From Pseudaeromonas sp041441555 (lineage in GTDB: Bacteria > Pseudomonadota > Gammaproteobacteria > Enterobacterales > Aeromonadaceae), in the NCBI GenBank assembly GCA_041441555.1, contig JASDSW010000092.1, forward strand, positions 1-42,855: DNA of 42,855 bases, written 5' to 3'. The translations under genes were made by a program, and so were the position numbers. Positions 1-7,553 of this stretch are shown here, in pieces (positions within the stretch are counted from its first letter, which is position 1; each line of letters begins with the position of its first letter). Below the pieces are notes generated by a model. It was given only the letters and a program-made list of their open reading frames with translations. It ran no database searches and was not told where the DNA came from.

Positions 1-19
1 AGCCCCCTTCTAGGGGGCT
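1..19. other. GC-rich inverted repeat at window edge
   Basis: A perfect 7-bp inverted repeat, AGCCCCC and GGGGGCT around a 5-base loop, lies at the extreme left. It could be a terminator stem for glpX transcripts arriving on the minus strand, but its T-tract would fall outside the window, so the role is unproven. Confidence 0.4.
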
Positions 20-27
20 AATCAATG

Positions 28-52
28 CCACCTGCTATGCAGGTGGATTTTT
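28..52 (+). terminator. Rho-independent terminator
   Basis: An 8-bp perfect stem (CCACCTGC / GCAGGTGG) with loop TAT is followed by ATTTTT on the plus strand. This fits an intrinsic terminator for a plus-strand gene left of the window that converges on glpX. Confidence 0.7.
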
Positions 53-73
53 ACTGGGGCGGAGGCGAACGGT

Positions 74-1081
74 TTACAGGATGATGTCCCGCAGGCGTTG
101 ATCCTTGCGATCCAGATAATGGGTCGAGCTGATGCGACGAATGGTACGGGACTTGCCGCGGATGAGCAGGGTCTCGGTGGTGGCCAGGGTACCATCACTG
201 GTGATCCCCTCCAGCAGATCGCCCTTGGTGATCCCGGTGACCGAGATGATCACGTTGTCGGTGTGCACCATGTCTTCGAGAGTCAGCACGACTTCAGCCT
301 TGACCCCCATCTTGGCGCAGCGCGCCAGCTCATCGGCCCCCAGGATACGATTATCATCGCTGTTGCCCTTCACCTTGTGACGGGGCAACAGGCGCCCTTG
401 CATGTCGCCATCCAGCGCTCGCACCACGGCGGCGGAAACCACCCCTTCCGGAGCCCCGCCGATGCAGTAGAGCATGTCGATCTCGTTATCCGGCAGACAG
501 GTCAGCACCGAGGCGGCGACATCGCCATCGGGAATGGCAAACACCCGCACCCCCATCTGCTGCATCTGACGGATTGCCTCATCGTGACGCGGCTTGGCCA
601 GGGTGATGACGCTCAACCGGTTGACTGGCTTCTCCAGCGCCTGGGCAACCGCATGGATGTTCTCCATCAGCGGCTTGTTCAGGTCGATCACGCCCTTGGC
701 CTTGTAGCCGACGATCAGCTTCTCCATGTACATATCGGGCGCCCGCATGAAGCCGCCCTTGTCGGCGGCGGCCAGCACGGCCACCGCGTTGGCCTGCCCC
801 ATCGCAGTCATACGCGTGCCATCGATCGGATCGACCGCGATATCCACCGCATCCCCGCCACAACCGACCTTCTCACCGATATAGAGCATCGGAGCCTCGT
901 CGATCTCACCTTCCCCGATGACGATCTCACCGTCGATCTCCACCTGGTTGAGCACCAGGCGCATCGCCTCGACCGCCGCACCATCGGCCACGTTCTTGTC
1001 GCCACGGCCAAGCCATTTATAACCGGCCAGCGCAGCCGCCTCTGTTACTCGGGAAAATTCGATCGCCAGTTCACGTCTCAT
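74..1081 (-). CDS. glpX: Fructose-1,6-bisphosphatase class II (GlpX)
   Basis: Hydrolyses fructose 1,6-bisphosphate to fructose 6-phosphate in the cytoplasm (gluconeogenesis; class II, metal-dependent and lithium-sensitive family). The start MRRELAIEF at 1081 gives 335 aa, close to E. coli GlpX (336); an in-frame upstream ATG at 1198 would add 39 residues that do not look like the family. Conserved motifs are GDKNVADGAA (27-36), the metal-site segment GEGEIDEAP with Glu57, and DPIDGT (84-89). Monocistronic here: it faces the porin gene across a 247-bp divergent region and is not linked to glpFK. The ribosome binding site before 1081 is weak (AGGT). Identification is by family motifs and length. 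Confidence 0.95.
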   Translation of the reverse strand: MRRELAIEFSRVTEAAALAGYKWLGRGDKNVADGAAVEAMRLVLNQVEIDGEIVIGEGEIDEAPMLYIGEKVGCGGDAVDIAVDPIDGTRMTAMGQANAVAVLAAADKGGFMRAPDMYMEKLIVGYKAKGVIDLNKPLMENIHAVAQALEKPVNRLSVITLAKPRHDEAIRQMQQMGVRVFAIPDGDVAASVLTCLPDNEIDMLYCIGGAPEGVVSAAVVRALDGDMQGRLLPRHKVKGNSDDNRILGADELARCAKMGVKAEVVLTLEDMVHTDNVIISVTGITKGDLLEGITSDGTLATTETLLIRGKSRTIRRISSTHYLDRKDQRLRDIIL

Positions 1082-1328
1082 AGCTGTTTTTACCTGTGGA
1101 TGTCGGATTGATTCGTCAAAACGGCGGCATTTTACCACCACGGAAAAACCTTTGCCTGCAGGAATCACCATCTCAAGCAGAACAGCACGGCGAGTCACCG
1201 CTCCACCACAAGTTCCCGTTACATCAAAACTTCATCGTGGAGTAACCAAAGCGTCACGCACGGCTCCTAGCATGGCCCTCGTTAACCCACTACCCCGGCA
1301 GACATTGCCTGATACAAGGAACGATTGG
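1082..1328. promoter_or_regulatory. Divergent glpX / porin control region
   Basis: This 247-bp gene-free stretch must hold promoters for glpX (leftward) and the porin (rightward). An imperfect inverted arrangement, GTTACATC to GTGGAGTAAC (about 1217-1246), sits some 85 bp before the porin start and could be a regulator site. I see no clear -35/-10 pair and do not assign one. Confidence 0.35.
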
Positions 1329-2450
1329 ATGAAAAAGTTGACTGCTGTTGCTGTGGCCCTGCTGGCTGCGACCTCTGGCGCCCAGGCGGCTGAAGTGTAC
1401 AAGAACGAACAGATGGCCCTCGACATGTATGGCCGTATCTATGCCGGCCAGTTCTTCGGCACCAAGAAAGATGGCACGGATGACTACAGTGACAAGCTGG
1501 GCGCCAACCAGTTTATCCGTTTCGGCGTCAAGGCTGACAGTGCCATCAGCGGCACCCTGAAGGCGATCGGCCAGTACGAAGCGCAATTCAACATCGGGGA
1601 CAGCGAGAAGATCAACAACGTCTCCTGCGAAACCAAGGAGGCGAGCGATGGTGCCCACACCACCACCTGCAAGGATGACAAGATCCGTACCCGTCTGGCC
1701 TTTGCCGGCCTGAAATCAGAGACCTGGGGTCAGGCCACCTTCGGTCGCCAGAAGGGCGCCATCTCACAAGTCGCCGACTGGACCGACGTGGCACTCGCCG
1801 ACGGTTACGGCACCCATGGCCTGGGTCATGGCGCCGATACCTTCGGCACCGGCCGCTCCTCCGATCTGCTCAAGTACTCCGCCAAGCTGGGCGACCTGAA
1901 AACCGGCAAGTCCAATCAGGGGGCGCAAATCGATCTGAGCTACAAGTTCGATAGCAACACCACCGAAGAGAAGAGCAGCGCCGCCGCCGATGCCGCCTAC
2001 GGTCTCTCCGCCGCCTACTACTTCAATAACGGGCTAGGTTTCGGCGCCGGTTACAACGTGGGGCTTCGCGACAAGGCCGGTGAAGACGATGCCAAGCTGG
2101 CGCTGGTCGGCGTCATGTTCGACAACAAGTCGCTCTATGCCGCCCTGAACTACGCCGATGGCACCGACTATCTGGCCACCGGCACCGACCATACCGGCTG
2201 GGAAGCCGCGCTGGGCTACAACTTCGTCAACGGCTTCGGTCTGATGGCCCTGTACAACAAGCAGAAGCAGGATGTGAGTGGAGTTAAAACCGATAACGTC
2301 GACTACTACACCCTGGGCGCCCAGTACAAGTTCAACAAGTCACTGCGGGTCATCGGCGAATACCGCATTCAGGGGTTGGATGCCCAATCCGACACCAAGG
2401 CCGAAGCGGTCGAAAACGACTACCAACTGGCGGCTCGCTACGACTTCTAA
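1329..2450 (+). CDS. Outer-membrane general porin (OmpC/OmpF-type)
   Basis: A 373-aa beta-barrel porin of the Gram-negative porin family, forming a diffusion channel for small hydrophilic solutes. The start at 1329 is set by AAGGAAC 8 bp upstream and by a textbook signal peptide: MKK, a hydrophobic core and cleavage after AQA before AEVYKN. The mature part shows alternating amphipathic strands with many Gly, Tyr and Asp residues, a plug-loop-like region, and the C-terminal ending YDF with terminal Phe, the BAM recognition signal. An in-frame ATG at 1152 would bury the signal peptide under 59 extra residues and is rejected. It is monocistronic, ending at a strong terminator. The substrate cannot be told from sequence. 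Confidence 0.88.
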   Translation: MKKLTAVAVALLAATSGAQAAEVYKNEQMALDMYGRIYAGQFFGTKKDGTDDYSDKLGANQFIRFGVKADSAISGTLKAIGQYEAQFNIGDSEKINNVSCETKEASDGAHTTTCKDDKIRTRLAFAGLKSETWGQATFGRQKGAISQVADWTDVALADGYGTHGLGHGADTFGTGRSSDLLKYSAKLGDLKTGKSNQGAQIDLSYKFDSNTTEEKSSAAADAAYGLSAAYYFNNGLGFGAGYNVGLRDKAGEDDAKLALVGVMFDNKSLYAALNYADGTDYLATGTDHTGWEAALGYNFVNGFGLMALYNKQKQDVSGVKTDNVDYYTLGAQYKFNKSLRVIGEYRIQGLDAQSDTKAEAVENDYQLAARYDF

Positions 2451-2472
2451 GTCGTTCGTCCGTTCGAAACAC

Positions 2473-2502
2473 AAGAGGCGCCATCAGGCGCCTCTTGCTT
2501 TT
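2473..2502 (+). terminator. Rho-independent terminator after porin
   Basis: A 10-bp perfect stem AAGAGGCGCC / GGCGCCTCTT with loop ATCA is followed by GCTTTT. It lies 23 bp beyond the porin stop, between the convergent porin and can genes. The left flank is poor in A, so it works best for the plus strand. Confidence 0.88.
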
Positions 2503-2522
2503 CCAGGGAGCGGCACCGCCGC

Positions 2523-3197
2523 TCAATCCTTGCCCGGCAGCTGAGGATGGTACTGAGTGGCGATCTCCTGCGACGAGCGGTAGACATTCGGCACCTGATC
2601 CAGGGCGCTGACCGTCACCCCCAGATCGCGCAACAGCCCATCCCGCAACCCGTAGATCCAGCCGTGTACCGCCAACTCCTGTCCGCGCTTCCAGGCGTTC
2701 TGCACGATCGTCGTGTAGCAGACGTTGGCCACCTGCTCGAGAACGTTCAGCTCGCACATGAAGTCCTGCTGCTCTTCGAGGGAGCTCATCGCCTCGATCT
2801 GCTCGCGATACTTGAAGCGGATATCCTTGATGTTGAGAAGCCAGTTGTCGATTAACCCCTGCTCCGAATTACCCATGGCGGCAATCACGCCACCGCACCG
2901 GTAGTGGCCGCAGACGATGATGTGTTTGACCTTCAACACGTCGATGGCGTACTGGATCACCGACAGACAGTTGAAGTCGGTATGGATGACCAGATTGGCC
3001 ACATTGCGGTGGACGAACACGTCTCCCGGCAGCAGTCCCAGCAGTTCGTTGGCCGGCACCCGGCTGTCGGAGCAGCCGATCCACAGGTATTCCGGCGCCT
3101 GCTGGGCGCTGAGCTTCTCAAAGAAGTGCGGGTCTTCGGCCTTGATCCGGTCGGCCCACTGTTGATTCTGCACAAACAGGTGATTCAGCAGTTTCAT
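2523..3197 (-). CDS. can: Beta-class carbonic anhydrase
   Basis: Interconverts CO2 and bicarbonate in the cytoplasm, supplying bicarbonate for carboxylations. At 224 aa it matches E. coli Can (220). Zinc ligands are visible as Cys42 and Asp44 in GCSDSRVP, and His98 and Cys101 in CGHYRCGG; Asp44/Arg46 form the active-site dyad of the beta class. The start has a good Shine-Dalgarno (GAGGAGAGGGG). It lies 28 bp downstream of pmbA on the same strand, so read-through transcription is plausible. It converges on the porin gene at a shared terminator. Confidence 0.95.
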   Translation of the reverse strand: MKLLNHLFVQNQQWADRIKAEDPHFFEKLSAQQAPEYLWIGCSDSRVPANELLGLLPGDVFVHRNVANLVIHTDFNCLSVIQYAIDVLKVKHIIVCGHYRCGGVIAAMGNSEQGLIDNWLLNIKDIRFKYREQIEAMSSLEEQQDFMCELNVLEQVANVCYTTIVQNAWKRGQELAVHGWIYGLRDGLLRDLGVTVSALDQVPNVYRSSQEIATQYHPQLPGKD

Positions 3198-3225
3198 CGC
3201 CCCTCTCCTCGTTCATCGCGCCAGT

Positions 3226-4575
3226 CTAGTTACCGGCGATCTTCATCTGTTCCAACAGGATGGAGCCGGTACGCAGACTGGAGCGACTATCCCAGTCGTT
3301 GCCCACCGCCACCAGATGGCGGAACATCTCCTTGAGATTGCCGGCAATGGTGATCTCCTCGACCGGGTAGGCAATCTCGCCATTTTCCACCCAGAAGCCG
3401 GCGGCTCCCCGAGAGTAATCACCGGTCACCACATTGACGCCCTGCCCCATCAGCTCGGTGATGAGCAGACCGGTTCCCATCTGCCGCAGCAACTGCGGTT
3501 GATCTTCACCACGCCCACTCACCTGCCAGTTGTGGATGCCCCCGGCGTGGCCGGTGGAGGGCATACCGAGCTTGCGCCCCGAGTAGGTGGTCAACAGATA
3601 GGTCTGCAGACGGCCGGCATCGATGATGACCCGATCCCGGGTGCGCACCCCTTCGGCGTCGAACGGTGCGCTGGCCAGGCCGCGCGGCAGCAGAGCCTGT
3701 TCGTCAATGGTGAGCCATTCCGGGAAGATTTGCTCACCCAGCGAGTCCAACAGGAAGGAGGACTTGCGGTACAGGTTGCCCCCCCCGATGGCCGACACCA
3801 GATGACCAAACAGACTGGTGGCCGTATCGGGATTGAACAGCACCGGCAGGGTGGCGGTGCCAATCTTGCGGGCACCCAGCCGGGAGACGGTTCGCTCGAC
3901 CGCTTCGTCGGCAATCCGCTCCGGGCTCCAGAGATCCTCGATGTGACGGCAGGAGGAGTAGCCATAATCGCGCTGCATCTCGCCGTCCTGTTCCCCGATC
4001 AACACACAGCTCAAGGAGTGGCGGGAGCCCGAGTAGCCCTTGACGAAGCCGTGGCTGTTGCCATAGACCTTGATGCCGTGATGGCTGCTGAAGCCGGCCC
4101 CGTCGGACTGCTTGATGCGCGGGTCACGACTGAGGGCGTGCTGCTCACAGCGGCGAGCCAGCTCGGTGCCAAACTCGGGATCCGCGGCGAGGGGGTGCAA
4201 CAGATCCAGCTCCGGCGCCTCCCAGGCCAGCCAGTCGGCATCGGCCAGACCGGCATACGGGTCAGCCGCCGTGTGGCGCGAGATCTCCAGAGCTGCCTCG
4301 ACGGCCGAGCGGACCGCCTCCGGACCGAGATCGGTGGTCGACGAAGAGCCCTTGCGCCCCTCGCGATAGACGGCGATGCCGAGGGCTCCATCCTTGTTGA
4401 ATTCGATGCTTTCGACCTCGCCGCCCCGGGTGTTCACCGAGAGACCGGTCTGCTTGCTGATTGACACTTCGGCGCTGTCGGCGCCCAGTTGTCGGGCGAC
4501 GGCCAAGGCATCGGCCACCACCTGTTCGAGGCGCGCCTGCTCCTGACGTACTTGCTGCTGCAAATCCATAGTCAT
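3226..4575 (-). CDS. pmbA: Metalloprotease TldE/PmbA
   Basis: Partner of TldD in the heterodimeric TldD/TldE protease, which matures microcin B17, degrades CcdA and handles unfolded peptides in E. coli. At 449 aa it matches E. coli PmbA (450). Family features are the N-terminal AxSEVSISKQTGLSVNTR-like segment, the stretch around DGAGFSSHHG, and the C-terminal glycine-rich block with TGDYSRGAAGFWVENG. PmbA itself lacks the HExxxH zinc site, which TldD supplies. The start has AAGAAGAGA upstream; a second in-frame ATG lies two codons later. It diverges from yjgA as in E. coli, while tldD is on the far side of yjgA. Confidence 0.95.
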   Translation of the reverse strand: MTMDLQQQVRQEQARLEQVVADALAVARQLGADSAEVSISKQTGLSVNTRGGEVESIEFNKDGALGIAVYREGRKGSSSTTDLGPEAVRSAVEAALEISRHTAADPYAGLADADWLAWEAPELDLLHPLAADPEFGTELARRCEQHALSRDPRIKQSDGAGFSSHHGIKVYGNSHGFVKGYSGSRHSLSCVLIGEQDGEMQRDYGYSSCRHIEDLWSPERIADEAVERTVSRLGARKIGTATLPVLFNPDTATSLFGHLVSAIGGGNLYRKSSFLLDSLGEQIFPEWLTIDEQALLPRGLASAPFDAEGVRTRDRVIIDAGRLQTYLLTTYSGRKLGMPSTGHAGGIHNWQVSGRGEDQPQLLRQMGTGLLITELMGQGVNVVTGDYSRGAAGFWVENGEIAYPVEEITIAGNLKEMFRHLVAVGNDWDSRSSLRTGSILLEQMKIAGN

Positions 4576-4674
4576 ACTGTCTCTTCTTCGTTAGCGGCCC
4601 AGCCTATCACAGGCCAGCAATCAGCGGGAGAAGCTGATACCATATTAGGCATGTGAACTGGATATAGAATTGCC
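4576..4674. promoter_or_regulatory. Divergent pmbA / yjgA promoter region
   Basis: A 99-bp spacer between divergent genes must carry both promoters. Near yjgA the segment GATATAGAAT could hold a -10 element, but no matching -35 is convincing. Confidence 0.3.
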
Positions 4675-5205
4675 ATGCAGAATCAATTTGATGGAAGCCC
4701 CGCCGACGAGTGGGAAGACGAAGGCCCGAGCAAGAGCCAATTGAAGCGAGAATCCGAAGCCCTGCAGGAGCTCGGCGAGGAGCTGGTCAACCTCAAACCC
4801 ACCGAGCTGGCCAAGGTGCCGCTGGATGAGGAGCTGCAGGATGCCATCGACCTGGCTCATCGCCTCAAGGGGAAGCGCGAAGCCTGGCGCCGCCACCTGC
4901 AGTTTATCGGCCGCCTGATGCGCAGCCGCGACACCACCGAGATCGAGCAGGCGCTGGAGGTGATCCGTAGCCGCCATGTCGCCGGCAATGCCCGCATGCA
5001 CAAGCTGGAGCAGTTGCGCGAGAAGCTGATCGAGCAGGGCGATGGCGCCATCAACGAACTGCTCGGCCAATACCGCGAGCTGGATCGTCAGAAGCTGCGC
5101 CAATTGGTGCGCCAAGCCCAGAAGGAGCGTCAGGAGCAGAAGCCGCCGGTCGCCTTCCGCGAGCTGTTCCAATATCTGCGCAACGAGCTCGAAGAGGTGA
5201 TTTAA
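4675..5205 (+). CDS. yjgA: Ribosome biogenesis factor YjgA/DarP
   Basis: A 176-aa highly charged helical protein of the DUF615 family (E. coli YjgA/DarP, about 183 aa), which binds late 50S subunit precursors and aids 23S rRNA peptidyl-transferase-centre maturation. Typical features are the acidic N-terminus with DEWEDEGPSKSQ, the KRESEALQELGEELV segment, and the C-terminal LRQLVRQAQKERQ helix followed by FRELFQYLR. Next to pmbA, as in enterobacteria. It ends in a strong bidirectional terminator. The Shine-Dalgarno before the ATG is weak. Confidence 0.92.
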   Translation: MQNQFDGSPADEWEDEGPSKSQLKRESEALQELGEELVNLKPTELAKVPLDEELQDAIDLAHRLKGKREAWRRHLQFIGRLMRSRDTTEIEQALEVIRSRHVAGNARMHKLEQLREKLIEQGDGAINELLGQYRELDRQKLRQLVRQAQKERQEQKPPVAFRELFQYLRNELEEVI

Positions 5206-5221
5206 CCACTCGGCTCCCAGC

Positions 5222-5250
5222 AAAAAGGGCGGAGAAATCCGCCCTTTTTT
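5222..5250. terminator. Bidirectional terminator between yjgA and tldD
   Basis: A 12-bp perfect stem, AAAAAGGGCGGA paired with TCCGCCCTTTTT around loop GAAA, is flanked by T on the right and A on the left. It can therefore end both yjgA (plus) and the mre-tldD transcript (minus). Confidence 0.92.
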
Positions 5251-5280
5251 GTTGTGTGCAACACCAGAAAGAAGAGAGAT

Positions 5281-6726
5281 CTAACGGGTGCCACCGACCG
5301 TCATCATCTCCAGCTTCAGAGTTGGCTGCCCCACCCCGACCGGCACGCTCTGCCCCTCCTTGCCGCAGACGCCGACCCCGGCGTCCAGCGCCAGATCGTT
5401 GCCGACCATGGAGACCTGCTGCATCGCCTCGGGTCCGTTGCCGATGAGGGTCGCCCCCTTGAGTGGCGCGGTGATCTTGCCATCCTCGATGAGATAGGCT
5501 TCAGAGGCCGAGAAGACAAACTTGCCGGAGGTGATATCCACCTGACCGCCGCCGAAGTTTGGCGCGTAGATCCCCTGCTTTACCGAGGCGATGATCTCGG
5601 CCGGATCGTGCTCACCGGCCAGCATGTAGGTGTTGGTCATGCGTGGCATCGGCAGATGAGCGTAGGATTCGCGACGGCCATTGCCGGTCGGTGCCACCCC
5701 CATCAGCCGTGCGTTCATCTTGTCCTGAATATAGCCCTTGAGGATCCCCTTCTCGATCAGCACGTTGTACTGACCCGGCGTCCCCTCGTCATCGATGCTG
5801 ACCGAGCCGCGACGCCCCGGCAGGCTACCATCATCGACGATGGTGCACAGCTCCGAGGCCACCCGTTGGCCGATCTTGCCAGCAAACGCCGAGGAGCCCT
5901 TGCGATTGAAGTCCCCCTCCAGGCCGTGACCAACCGCCTCATGCAGCAGCACGCCGGGCCAACCGGGGCCCAACACCACCGGCATGGTGCCCGCCGGGGC
6001 ATCCACCGCCTCGACGTTGACCAATGCCTGACGGACCGCCTCGCGCACGTAACCCAGGGCACGCATCTCGCCACCCACCGGGTCGAAGAAATAGTCATAG
6101 CCAAAGCGCCCACCGCCGCCGGAGCTGCCGCGCTCACGCCGGCCGTTACGCTCCACCAGCACGCTACAGTTGAGGCGCACCAGCGGTCGAACATCGGCAC
6201 TCAGGGTGCCATCCGTCGCCGCCACCAGCACCTCTTCATAGACGCCGGAGAGAGAGGCGATGACCTGAGTGACCGCCGGATCCAGGGTGCGGGCGAAACG
6301 ATCCATCTGCTCCAGCAAGGCAATCTTCTGCTGCTTGTCCAGGGTGCCGAGCGGATCGAGAGGCGCATACAGGGCGGTCGCATGACCCGGTTGCCAGATC
6401 TGGATCTCGCCACTACCGCCGCTGTGGGCGATACCGCGGGCGGCGATCACCGCCTGACTCAGGGCATGGATGCTGATCTCGTCCGAGTAGGCAAAACCGG
6501 TCTTCTCGCCGCTGATGGCGCGCACCCCAACCCCTTGGTCGATGTTATAGCTGCCATCCTTGACGATGCCATCCTCCAGCACCCAGGACTCATGGTAGCT
6601 GCTCTGGAAGTAGAGATCGCCAAAGTCCACACGGTGACTCATGATCTGCCGCAACATGCGCGCCAGGATCGCCTCATCCAGTTCGTGGGGTAGCAGCAGG
6701 TGTTCGGAAACTTGGTTCAACAACAT
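5281..6726 (-). CDS. tldD: Metalloprotease TldD
   Basis: Catalytic zinc subunit of the TldD/TldE protease. With the start at 6726 the product is 481 aa, the same length as E. coli TldD. The zinc motif HEAVGH is at 262-267 and the late Cys in GVGVCGKEGQ provides the third ligand. The opening MLLNQVSEHLL and the segment LYFQSSYHESWVLEDG align with the family. This start overlaps the nitrilase stop as TGATG, indicating translational coupling; an in-frame ATG at 6744 would add six residues and is less likely. It is the last gene of the mreB-to-tldD run and ends at the bidirectional terminator. Confidence 0.95.
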   Translation of the reverse strand: MLLNQVSEHLLLPHELDEAILARMLRQIMSHRVDFGDLYFQSSYHESWVLEDGIVKDGSYNIDQGVGVRAISGEKTGFAYSDEISIHALSQAVIAARGIAHSGGSGEIQIWQPGHATALYAPLDPLGTLDKQQKIALLEQMDRFARTLDPAVTQVIASLSGVYEEVLVAATDGTLSADVRPLVRLNCSVLVERNGRRERGSSGGGGRFGYDYFFDPVGGEMRALGYVREAVRQALVNVEAVDAPAGTMPVVLGPGWPGVLLHEAVGHGLEGDFNRKGSSAFAGKIGQRVASELCTIVDDGSLPGRRGSVSIDDEGTPGQYNVLIEKGILKGYIQDKMNARLMGVAPTGNGRRESYAHLPMPRMTNTYMLAGEHDPAEIIASVKQGIYAPNFGGGQVDITSGKFVFSASEAYLIEDGKITAPLKGATLIGNGPEAMQQVSMVGNDLALDAGVGVCGKEGQSVPVGVGQPTLKLEMMTVGGTR

Positions 6727-7553
6727 CACTCGGGTTCTCTCCATCCGCTGCGCAACCTGGCATGGTTCAGCACCGGCATATCATGGCGGATCTGCGTTAG
6801 AAATTGAGGGTCCAGCTCGGCCTGGATCAGGCCCACCTGATGTTCCGCTTCGGCCAGCTGCTGTCCCCAAGGATCGATGATTACCGAATGCCCCCAGGTG
6901 TGGCGCCCGGCGCCATGCTGACCACACTGATTGGCAGCCACCACATAGCACTGATTCTCGATGGCCCGGGCACGCAGCAATGGCAGCCAGTGGGCCTGCC
7001 CCGTGACATAGGTGAAGGCCGCGGGCACCAGCAACACGGAGGCCCCGGCGGCGCGCAACTGTCGGTACAGTTCGGGAAAGCGCACATCGTAACAGATGGA
7101 GAGGCCGAGACCACCAAAAGGTGACTCGATGACGCTCCAGCGCTCGCCGGGCAGGAAGCTGGCCGATTCGCGGTAGTGGCCATGACCATCCGCCACATCG
7201 ACGTCAAACAGGTGCAGCTTGTGGTAGTGGCCCTGCTGGCGCCCATCCGGGGCATACACCAACGTGCTGGTATGCAGCCGGCTCTCGCCCGCCACCCGCG
7301 TCGGCAAGGAGCCGGCCACCAGCCAGATGTCCCACTGGCGGGCCCAGGCGGCCAACTGGTGCTGGATGGGACCATCGCCGAGCGGCTCGGCCACCGCCTG
7401 ATAATCGGCGGTCGTCCCCAGGCAAGCAAAATTCTCCGGCAGCAACACCAGACAGGGGCGGCCCTGCGGCAAGGCCGCCAGTTGCTGGGCGATCTGCTGC
7501 CGGTTGTGCTCCCAGTGCGCCCCACTGTTGAGCTGGATCGCCACCAGGTTCAT
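6726..7553 (-). CDS. Carbon-nitrogen hydrolase, Nit family
   Basis: A 275-aa cytoplasmic nitrilase-superfamily amidase. The catalytic triad is visible: Glu40 in LLPENF, Lys112 in YHKLHLFDVDV and Cys154 in ICYDVRFPELYR. The HLFDVDV and YDVRFPEL motifs are those of the Nit1/YbeM branch, whose characterised members are deaminated-glutathione amidases (metabolite repair); that substrate is inferred from the family, not shown here. It sits between yhdP (4-bp ATGA overlap) and tldD (TGATG overlap). In E. coli this position is empty and yhdP abuts tldD. Confidence 0.9.
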   Translation of the reverse strand: MNLVAIQLNSGAHWEHNRQQIAQQLAALPQGRPCLVLLPENFACLGTTADYQAVAEPLGDGPIQHQLAAWARQWDIWLVAGSLPTRVAGESRLHTSTLVYAPDGRQQGHYHKLHLFDVDVADGHGHYRESASFLPGERWSVIESPFGGLGLSICYDVRFPELYRQLRAAGASVLLVPAAFTYVTGQAHWLPLLRARAIENQCYVVAANQCGQHGAGRHTWGHSVIIDPWGQQLAEAEHQVGLIQAELDPQFLTQIRHDMPVLNHARLRSGWREPE

